Below, piece by piece: positions 56,138 to 64,000 of a DNA stretch of 64,000 nt. Below the pieces are notes generated by a model, which searched no databases, had not been told where the DNA came from, and worked only from the letters and a program-made list of their open reading frames with translations. Each line of letters starts with the position of its first letter. Position 1 is the first letter of the stretch. Both the position numbers and the translations under genes were made by a program. This DNA comes from Echinarachnius parma (taxonomy: Eukaryota > Echinodermata > Echinoidea > Clypeasteroida > Echinarachniidae), in NCBI GenBank assembly GCA_037951105.1, contig JBAMJV010003812.1, positions 62,001-126,000 of the forward strand. The letters run 5' to 3'.

Positions 56138-56451
56138 CTTCGCAAAGTCGTCGTGCCTCGTCGCCAACCGTCTTTTCCAAAATAATTTCGACTTGGTAAT
56201 GTTTGTTACGTCTCCCTCTTGTGACACTTCCGTTTTAGTTTCGCGCCCGCGCCAAATCGTGCGAGTTTTGACTTCACTGTTCAGAAATTTTTGCACTGAT
56301 TAATTACGGTTAATTTAATGTTTTGGAGCTTAAAATTGATGTATCGTGGACATTTTCTGGGAAATTTGATGTGCTGAGACGATTCACAGAGTTTTGTCAA
56401 AACAGATCTCCAGGACGGCAGGGAGAATTGAGAATTCGAAGTAATTAAATC
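56138..56451. promoter_or_regulatory. Shared head-to-head promoter region
   Basis: Only 314 bp separate the start codon of the minus-strand Ig gene (56137) from that of a plus-strand gene (56452). The interval contains GCGCCCGCGCC (about 56245) and no clear TATA box. It must contain both 5' untranslated regions and probably a bidirectional promoter. The arrangement is inferred from the two predicted first exons. Confidence 0.5.
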
Positions 56452-56522
56452 ATGGTCCTGCAAAACAGCGGTCGGTACAAGGCCGATCGCAGTGGCTCCT
56501 CTGCCGGAAGCTCCGGCGGCTG
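56452..56522 (+). CDS. First coding exon of an unidentified gene
   Basis: ATG at 56452 with an in-frame TAA two codons upstream opens MVLQNSGRYKADRSGS, then SAGSSGG, followed by donor GTACGT at 56523 (or GTATGA at 56528, adding a Trp-Tyr). It is Gly/Ser-rich and not recognised. Local GC content is well above the surroundings, as expected of a 5' exon near a promoter. No second exon was found in the following 7.5 kb, so the next exon may lie beyond the window. Confidence 0.5.
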
Positions 56523-56528
56523 GTACGT

Positions 56529-57199
56529 ATGACTTTCCGCTGGAACGTTAATCAGCCAGTGACAGTGTTTTGTTTTGTTATGCGGAAGTTCGCTGAGTTC
56601 ATGAATAGTGCATTTTGTTGGACGCTTTTGAGTTTTGTAGCTAGCTCCAGCTCAAGCCATCTGCAATGGAGAATATTTCTCAATGCTCATGATTTATTAA
56701 TTATCAAATTGTTGCCGGCCCAGGGCCAGGCATTATTTCACTTTATTAATGTTGTGTTTGTTTGTTCCTTTTTTTAATTAAAAAAAAAAAAAAAATAAAT
56801 AAATTATAAATTAATAATAATAATCATTCATGTCTCATGACCATGTCATTCAATTGACAATATTGTCAATGTCAATTGTCGGCTATATCTTCGGAGACGT
56901 GCCCAGGGCACATCGTGATTTACGTGAATAAATTACTCCGCCATGTGATGCGGTCATGTCGAAGTACAGACTTGCTCATTTAATTACTTGGTGTGCATCC
57001 GCGTTATAAAATAGTCCCCGTAAACACCATCGACATCACGAAATAACTATTTCACGGTAAAACACAGGACGGGAATATTTTTTCCACTCGAACTTTTTGT
57101 AAGATTTTAGACTTTGTTCTGAGTGAAAATTGTACATGATACATTCACTATTTCAATTAACCACTACTCACCAGCTATTGGCAAAAGAAAAGTAGAGTC
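56529..57199. other. Probable intron, no exon seen
   Basis: No coding signature. An A-rich run at 56779-56800 is followed by AT repeats. Confidence 0.35.
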
Positions 57200-57269
57200 A
57201 TAAGAGAGGAATCGAACCCATGACACCAAGTATCGAAGTCCACAGCGTGACCAATAGGCCATGTAAACT
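57200..57269 (-). repeat. tRNA-like repeat head
   Basis: The minus strand has ATGGCCTATTGGTCACGC (A-box-like) and CATGGGTTCGATTCC (B-box-like) at tRNA spacing. The stem regions do not form a standard tRNA. It resembles the plus-strand copy at 62225-62310, so it is a dispersed tRNA-like repeat. Confidence 0.5.
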
Positions 57270-57339
57270 GCTGATGGTCAGTATGGTCTCATTGTTATCA
57301 TATACGTACAGCCCACATCGGCGATTATGAATAATTCAT

Positions 57340-57660
57340 TAGCGCACCTATACGACTTGGTAGCAGACTAAAAGAATCGACATATACTATATCCATAATT
57401 ATGGCAATAGTGCATAGAACATCAGTTATGTTAGTAATAATTATGCCAAGTCGTCATGATCGGTTCATGTGTACTATATATACCTACACTACAAGGGGTG
57501 TCTTTGACTAGCATCGGTAATATTCATGCAATCAAATTCGTGCATGGGCAGCCGGTGATTGGGGTGTTTATAAAGGGTGTAAATCGGGTGTAAATCGCGT
57601 GTGATTGGATTTAATATATTTATTTGCATAATAACATCAGTTCTTTTAGTCGTGTACATG
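57340..57660. mobile_element. Element with ACTAAAAGAA-type inverted ends
   Basis: The left end includes GTAGCAGACTAAAAGAATCG, and the inverted partner TCAGTTCTTTTAGTCGTG is near 57637. The same terminal motif marks elements and palindromes through 62.4 kb. No gene is seen inside. Confidence 0.5.
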
Positions 57661-57756
57661 CCAATTCTTAACCCCGGTGCGGTGGGGTATCATGCGTGAC
57701 CAAGGACTTGCCAAAAGCACCCTAACAAGTATTTGCGTGGTGCAAAAAATACACCT

Positions 57757-58110
57757 TAAAGGTGAAGACTAGTTTTGGAAACGCCCCCCTCTCAAAAAAA
57801 TGAAATGGAAGCTTTTATTACCAATAATGTGAAATAATATTATTATACTAATATAGGATCATCCAAATTTTGCCAAGAAACTGCCTACTAATTTATATAT
57901 TTGCAAAATTATATATCTGTCCCAATGGGACAGATATGTCGCCCATACGCTATGACGTATTACGACCAGCGGTTTTCTTCCGATATTTCTGTATTTAATG
58001 ATGCTGAGGTTCTGATTTTACCACACAAGCCGTATTTCAATACATATTCAACAATAATGATCAATATAGATGTATTCGGCTACTTTCCCAAAACTGGTCT
58101 TGGGCTTTAA
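57757..58110. mobile_element. MITE R3, full copy
   Basis: A 354-bp element with inverted ends TTAAAGGTGAAGACTAGTTT and TTAAAGCCCAAGACCAGTTT, about 26 bp. A half copy lies at 10608-10765. The TTAAAGG start is shared with R1 and R2. Confidence 0.75.
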
Positions 58111-58164
58111 CTAAGTATGCATGATAATCATTATCGCTTATTAAGTAATACATTTTTTTGTAAA

Positions 58165-58320
58165 CCCCTAAGTAAGTTACAACTATTTTTGATACCCTAA
58201 GCAAGTAATCAATACTTTGTAAATCCCTAAGCCGTTATGACTATTTTGATACCCTGACCAACTAATCAATTGTGTACCCCCTAAGCAAGTTATAACTATT
58301 TTTTTATAACCTAAGCACCT
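58165..58320. repeat. Alternating about 29-bp tandem repeat
   Basis: Two related units alternate, both starting CCCTAAGC. One continues AAGTTACAACTATTTTTGAT and the other AAGTAATCAATACTTTGTAA, so the higher-order period is about 57 bp. A separate 29-bp unit (GAACATTCCTGTAATAATTG onward) is duplicated at about 58607-58665. Confidence 0.6.
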
Positions 58321-58599
58321 TAAAACGGTGACTAAAACTTGTTCTAGTATTGAATGAACCCTATAAGCAAATAAGCTGAATTTATGAGACCCTTGAAACG
58401 AGTAATTTATCAGCCTAAAAAGGATGCAACTTTTTCCTGATTTTTGGTGATTCTGAGACCCTATTCAAAATATGTATTTTACGTAACTTGCCTGATCGTA
58501 AAAAGCAGTAAAAACAACTATTATTTTAAAATTTTGACAATTCTGAAAAAGTGTTTTTATGACGCATCATGGCTTCTGTACTCTATTGAGTTCGACTAT

Positions 58600-59900
58600 A
58601 ATTATGAACATTCCTGTAATAATTGTGGACAAATGAACATTCCTGTAATAATTGTGGACAAATCAGCCCATCTATAATCTAAACACACATTCTAAAAACG
58701 GAAATAAAGGAACCGCGTGTATAATCAGTATTACGATGAGTATAAAGAGCGAGCTTTCGAGACAAATTAATAGTTGGAAAACACGTTTTTTATCGATAAA
58801 CGATGAAATGATTTTAACGAGTCGGTAAACATGTATACAGCTCTCGAAAATATAATGCGTGCCTTCTCTAACACGTCGCATCGTGTATATAAAGAGGTAT
58901 ACATGTTATTCTTTGCAATCTAATTAGAGTACTTTGGAATAAAATTAGAGTACATATAGAAGATGATCACAATTCGTTGGAACAGATACTCTGACCAAAG
59001 TGTGACCACAACATGTGGGTTTGTTTTGTCATCCCATATTTCTCATTCACCCTCTGTTTCTCCGACTCTTTATGTAAGTTACATCTATTCAGATATTTTC
59101 GTGTACCGTTAACTCCACTCTCCTAGTACAATATGCCATGGTTGGTGAACCAGGGATATGCATCTGACGCCCGTATACCTGAACTAATCTGTTAATTCCT
59201 CATTTCTTGCGGTCTTGAATTTCGGCCCTCCCTCCTAATCTCACTATATGAATAACGGAGGCCAAATGCGAGGTCTAATGTCGATTACATAAAGAATAGA
59301 AAACGAAATATGAACACCATACGAATTTGCTGAAACAGATCAGACCATCTTGAAAATAATATCCGATTTTGCTACCAAAGCGTGATTAAAATAACAGATC
59401 TATTTTATCTGTACCTGTGCATCCGTTCTTTTATTCCAACAAAGTACAATACATGAAAGAGATGACTGTAATAAACATAATATGCTGATATAGTTGAAGA
59501 TGGAATGGTTAGCGGTAATGAATATAATAAGGGTTGACACATAGACGCCGGAAGTGGGGGGGGGGGGGGGCAGGGGGGCCGCCCCCCCCCCCCCCCCCCC
59601 CCCCCCATCCAAAACTGCTTCCGGCGCGCCTGGGCTGACACAATAAAATGAACTGAACTAAATACCAAGGCAATAGTATACTTTATATAACAAAGCTAAC
59701 TAAACAATGATACACGTCAAAAATACCAGTCTATTATAAACAAAATAAACACACCATAAACAAAACAAATAATACTTTATGAAAGCTTGCCAGGTGTAGT
59801 CTTCAACTCTTCATCGACAGGACTAATGATTTTGTTTTGTTTATGTCAAACTGTTTAATAAACTTGAATTGCCATTGCCCAATCAACCTGAAAAGCATGT
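58600..59900. repeat. Duplicated segment, copy 1
   Basis: Shares most of its length with 60220-61400, including AAAGAGCGAGCTTTCGAGAC, CTCGAAAATATAATGC, GGTTGGTGAACCAGGGATAT and ATGAAAGCTTGCCAGGTGTA. It carries an extra 94-bp insertion at 59542-59635 not present in copy 2. Confidence 0.75.
59542..59635. mobile_element. 94-bp hAT-like element made mostly of G and C runs
   Basis: Flanked on both sides by TGACACA. Its ends carry CGCCGGAAG and its complement CTTCCGGCG; nearly all of the interior is a G run followed by a C run. The empty site in the second duplicated segment (near 61116) confirms that it is an insertion. Confidence 0.75.
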
Positions 59901-60050
59901 AACTGTACTTATATTAGTTTAATTAAATCCGTTTTCGACATCTTGGTACAACATCTTGGTATACACCACGGACTTATTTAATTTGAGTGGAACTCTTTTT
60001 TAATATGTCGGTAGTGCACGTCCAATAATCTTTCAAACCACTTGGTATAC

Positions 60051-60110
60051 ATGACTAAAAGAACCGATGATCTATACACATTTGCATAGAGGATCGGTTC
60101 TTTTAGTCAT
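60051..60110. repeat. Palindrome of the ACTAAAAGAACCGAT motif
   Basis: ATGACTAAAAGAACCGATGA is followed by a short spacer and then by the inverse GATCGGTTCTTTTAGTCAT. It separates the two duplicated segments. A related, less perfect hairpin is at 60969-61020. Confidence 0.75.
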
Positions 60111-60219
60111 CATGCCAAATCACGGGCACGCTATTTATGATATCGAATGCCCCCGCGGACCACATATGAGCTGAGCCCACTGAATTAGACAGGGCTTGGT
60201 CAGTACATAAATCAGATGC

Positions 60220-61400
60220 CCATTGAGTTCGACTATTATTGTGAACATTCAAATTGTGGACAAACCAGCTTATAATCTAATTAACCCCTAAACACATATT
60301 CTGATAACAGAAATAAAGGACCCGCGTGTATAAGATCAGTATAAAGAGCGAGCTTTCGAGACAAAAGCTGCTCTCTCAGTGTATTATTAGTTGAAAAACA
60401 CGTATTTATCGATGAACGATGAAATGATTTAAACGAGTCGATAAACTTACAACTCTCGAAAATATAATGCATGCCTTCTCTTTGATTGCCTAGCACGTCG
60501 CATTGTGTATAAAGGTTAACATGTTAACATTTGGAATTGAATAGAAGATGAACCCAATTCGCTCAAGTGGAACAGATACTCTTACCAAAGTGTGACCACA
60601 ACATGCGGGTTTGTTTGGTCATCCCATTTTTTTCATTCACCCACTATTTCTCCGACGTTACTCTTTGGCTACATCTATTCAGATATTTTCGTGTACCGTT
60701 AAAATCCACGTACTCTCCTTGCCATGGTTGGTGAACCAGGGATATGCATCCAACGCCCGTGTATCTGAACTAATCTGTTAATTCCTCCTTTATTGCGTTC
60801 TTGAATTTCAGCTCTCCCTCCCTATATGAATGACAGAGGCCAAATGCGAGGTCTTTGGAATACACGAAATAAGAACACCATAGTTACGAATTTGCTGAAA
60901 CAGATCAGACCATCTTCTACTATCCGATTTGTATACCAAAGCGTGATTTAACGACTGCAATTATGCATGACTAAAAGAACAGATCTATTTTATGTATATA
61001 GTGCATCCGTTCTTTTGCTCCAACAAAGTACAAGACATGAACGGGATAATGTGATTAACAGATGCTGATATAGTTGAAGATGGAATGGTTAGCGGTAATG
61101 AATATAATACGGGTTGGTAGTATAAAATGAACTGAACTAGATACCAAGGCAATAGGATACTATACATTTGAGTAAATATAACAAAGCTAAATAAACAAGG
61201 AAACATAATATACGTCAATATCACCATTCACTGGTCTATATACTATAAACAAAAAGAACACACCATAAACAAAAATAATAATTCATGAAAGCTTGCCAGG
61301 TGTACATAGTCTTTAACTTCTCATCGACACGGCTAATGTTTTTTGTTTTGTTTTATGTCAAACGGTTTAATCAAATTTAATTGCCTTTGCCCAATCAACA
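60220..61400. repeat. Duplicated segment, copy 2
   Basis: Second copy of the 58600-59900 segment in the same orientation, diverged by many small indels. It lacks the 94-bp G/C insertion. No coding potential is retained between copies. Confidence 0.75.
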
Positions 61401-61459
61401 TGAAACGCATAAAACTGTTCTTATATATCTGTACAAAATTAGCGCACCTACGAATTGGT

Positions 61460-62355
61460 AGCAGACTAAAAGAATCGAATACGGGTGGAAACTACATTAG
61501 TGTTGACCTAATTGATGCACCATTATATATTAAGTGCGTTTTTAAAATTTACCTCTGAATGGGAACATGTGCCCAAATGCAATGCATTACATGTGCGATG
61601 GGCACATGTGCGACGAAAAAGAGAAGAGCCCATCACACATGTAATGCATTGCATTGGGCACTCGTTCCCCCACTGAGAAACATTTTCAAAATCAATAGTT
61701 TCAACTTTCAACCCCTATCTCCCCTATTTATTCAAGATAGGCCATGGTATCCCTTTCCTATCTGGGCTGAGGATCTCGGATTCCCAAATCCCTTCTGATT
61801 TATTTATAAGCAGTGATAGGCCACAGAATCAATTCCTTAGTGAAAATGCGCATCATACATTTACTCAAAGAACCACTGCGCACCTACGACTTCGTAGCAG
61901 ACTATTCGTCGATAGTCATACGTGGACAATCGTGTGGACGTTTTGGTACATTTCCAAAAAAATAACTGATGCACATAACAAACGCAACCAACATTCATAC
62001 CCATCCTCAAACAGTCATTAACTGACAGTATTCTCTAAATCGCACTACTAAACTAACACGTGCCCACTATGTCCCAGAGAGATCGGTATGGGCACATGTC
62101 CGTGTGTGTGCCCAACATGTACATAATGGATCGATTTGGGCACGCGTTTGTTATCAAGAGTTTCATACGATTACAATGGATTAGGGTAGCATGATATACA
62201 ATGAGCCCACTTTCACCATCAGCGGGTTACATAGCCTATTGGTAACGTTACGATGTGGACTTGATATCAACACTTGGTATCATGGGTTCGAATCCGCTCC
62301 GATGCCGCTAAAATTTTCTTTTATCATATAAGACATGGTGAGTAGCGGTTCTTTT
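61460..62355. mobile_element. Element bounded by ACTAAAAGAA / TTCTTTTAGT
   Basis: About 900 bp between GCAGACTAAAAGAATCG (61460) and AGCGGTTCTTTTAGT (62342). It includes several GTGCCCA...TGGGCAC hairpins, a CTACGACTTCGTAG hairpin (about 61884) and the tRNA-like stretch at 62225. Its middle part (61719-62240) is repeated at 63437-64000. Confidence 0.55.
62225..62310 (+). repeat. tRNA-like repeat head
   Basis: ACATAGCCTATTGGTAACG (A-box-like) and ATCATGGGTTCGAATCC (B-box-like). The start of the same unit (GCGGGTTACAT) recurs at the last bases of the window. It may supply an internal RNA polymerase III promoter. Confidence 0.5.
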
Positions 62356-63611
62356 AGTAAATGTATCATGCGCATTTTCACTAAGGAATTCAATCTGTGG
62401 CCTACATCACTACTTCTAAATAAATCAGAAGGGATTTGCTAAATCGTTTGGGAAACCCAGATCGTCCGCCCAGATATATAGGATTAACGGTTGAAAGGGA
62501 TACCATGGCCTATCTTGAATAAATAGGGGAGATAGGGGTTGAAAGTTGAAACTCTTAAGTGCGATTTTTAAAATGTATCTCAGTGGGGGAACGAGTGCCC
62601 AATGCATTGCATTAAGTGTGCATTGGGCACTTGTTCTACTTGATCCCATCATACATGTAATGCATAGCATTGGGCACGTGTTTCCACACTAAGGTAAATT
62701 CCCATTTTGGCACTAAAAGGTCTTGCAAGTCAACACTAATGTAGTTTCAACCCCTATTTCCCCTCTACCTTCAATTATCAGCCACGCTAGCCTTCTTTAG
62801 ACAGTATCCTATCCGGGCTTCCAGCCAAACACGCATTAAGAATGTTCAATATTAATTACAGCTCTAGGAAACTCTCTTAATATAGTACACTAATACGTGC
62901 CCAATATGTATTTAAGAGATGGGTTAGGGCACCTGTTAGTGTACTAGTTATATAGTACACTAACAGGTGCCCTAACCCATCTCTTAAATACATATTGGGC
63001 ACGTATTAGTGTACTATATTAAGAGAGTTTCCTAGAGCTGTAATAAATATTGAACATTCTTAATGCGTGTTTGGCTGGAAGCCCGGATAGGATACTCTCT
63101 TAAGAAGGCTAGCGTGGCTGATAATTGAAGATAGAGGGGAAATAGGGGTTGAAACTACATTAGTGTTGACTTGCAGGTCCTTTTAGTGCCAAAATGGGAA
63201 TTTACCTTAGTGTGGAAACACGTGCCCAATTCTATGCATTACATGTATGATGGGATCAAGTAGCACAAGTGCCCAATGCACACTAAATGCAATGCGTTGG
63301 GCACGCGAACGTATTTTTATCAATACTTTGTCCCTCAATGTATACCCAGGTCGAAAAAACAGTTGAAAATGAGTTACCAACTGGTACCATTTGATACCAG
63401 TTGGGATTAATCAGTCCAGTACTCTCTAACTCTCTCCCCTATTTATTCCAGATAAGCCATGGTATCCCTTTTAACAGTTAATCCTATCTGGGCGGAGGAT
63501 CTCGGTTTCCCAAACGATTTAGCAAATCCCTTCTGATTTATTTATAAGCAGTGATAGGCCACATAATTAATTCCTTAGTGAAAATGCGCATCATACATTT
63601 ACTCAAAGAAC
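62346..63611. repeat. Large near-palindrome of about 1.27 kb
   Basis: The left arm 62346-62946 and right arm 62953-63611 are inverted repeats around a 6-base centre. The inner 70 bp or so on each side is essentially perfect (GTTAGTGTACTA, GGGCACCTG, TTGGGCACG). Outer parts pair with small differences, and the right arm carries an extra stretch of about 110 bp near 63305-63420. No coding region is seen. Confidence 0.85.
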
Positions 63612-64000
63612 CACTGCGCTCACGACTTCGTAGCAGACTATTCGTCGATGGTATATATTTGTTCTATTATAGTCATACGTGGACAATCGTGTGGACGTTT
63701 TGGTACATTTCCAAAAAAATAAACTGATGCACATAACAAACGCAACCAACATTCATATCCTCAAACAGTCACTAACTGACAGTATTCCCTAAATCGCACT
63801 ACTAAACTAACACGTGCCCACTATGTCCCAGAGAGATCGGTATGGGCACATGTCCGTGTGTGTGCCCAACATGTACATAATGGATCGATTTGGGCACGCG
63901 TTTGTTATCAAGAGTTTCCTACGATTACAATGGATTAGGGTAGCATGATATATATATATATATATACAATGAGCCCACTTTCACCATCAGCGGGTTACAT
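63437..64000. repeat. Direct repeat of 61719-62240
   Basis: Nearly identical to 61719-62240 in the same orientation, from CTCCCCTATTTATTC to CACCATCAGCGGGTTACAT. It differs by an added TATATATA run and small indels, and is cut by the window edge. Confidence 0.85.

Noticed and set aside
56529-56777. Hydrophobic plus-strand open frame after the 56452 exon
   Set aside because: It starts after a good donor, has no acceptor in front and no recognisable domain; most likely intron sequence.
61460-64000. CRISPR-like array of short repeats
   Set aside because: Spacing is irregular, repeats are themselves inverted pairs, and the genome is clearly eukaryotic.

Overview
This is an intron-rich, repeat-rich eukaryotic genome window with no prokaryotic features. 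The combination of ankyrin-repeat plus Death-domain exons, an IgLON/lachesin-like immunoglobulin gene, many non-LTR retrotransposon clades (CR1/L2-like, I-like with RNase H, RTE, Jockey-like, L1/Tx1-like), Tc1/mariner remnants, hAT-like mini-elements with long G runs and tRNA-derived SINEs suggests a marine deuterostome invertebrate. An echinoderm is my best guess, but the sequence alone does not prove it.

Layout. (1) About 1 to 41 kb, plus strand: a predicted ankyrin/Death-domain gene whose 5' part lies outside the window. It has seven intact, phase-matched exons of 195-198 bp, each encoding two ankyrin repeats (4357-12166), and three decayed copies. Two non-array ankyrin exons follow (14654-14810, 16686-16831), then a Death-domain exon (21383-21666), a His/Pro/Ser-rich exon (27393-27605, with a frameshifted duplicate at 27165) and a possible terminal exon (40908-41063). 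Most adjacent exons agree in splice phase, so one transcript is plausible. (2) The introns hold large insertions: a foldback element at 12.9-14.2 kb, a dead Tc1 transposase at 15.4-16.5 kb, an RTE remnant at 16.9-18.4 kb, a CR1/L2-like LINE at 22.9-26.9 kb nested in an older MITE, and two I-like LINEs head to tail at 27.7-39.9 kb. The LINE copy at 33.8-39.9 kb has both ORFs open. (3) 42.5-44.2 kb: decayed L1-like reverse transcriptase. (4) 45.5-56.1 kb, minus strand: a complete predicted seven-exon gene for a secreted protein with three Ig domains (352 aa). All exon phases agree and the spliced length is divisible by three. A 21-nt microexon precedes the last exon. (5) 56.1-56.5 kb: a short head-to-head promoter shared with the first coding exon of an unidentified plus-strand gene. 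(6) 57-64 kb: no confirmed genes. This part is a mosaic of foldback elements, a roughly 1.3-kb duplicated segment, a large near-palindrome centred near 62950, and hairpins built on a GTGCCC motif.

The host genes look like an intracellular innate-signalling scaffold (ankyrin plus Death) and a secreted or surface-associated Ig adhesion protein. These functional statements are inferred from family membership. The most unusual features are the modular ankyrin exon array, the head-to-tail LINE pair whose ORF2 start overlaps the ORF1 stop, and the palindromic repeat complex at the right end.
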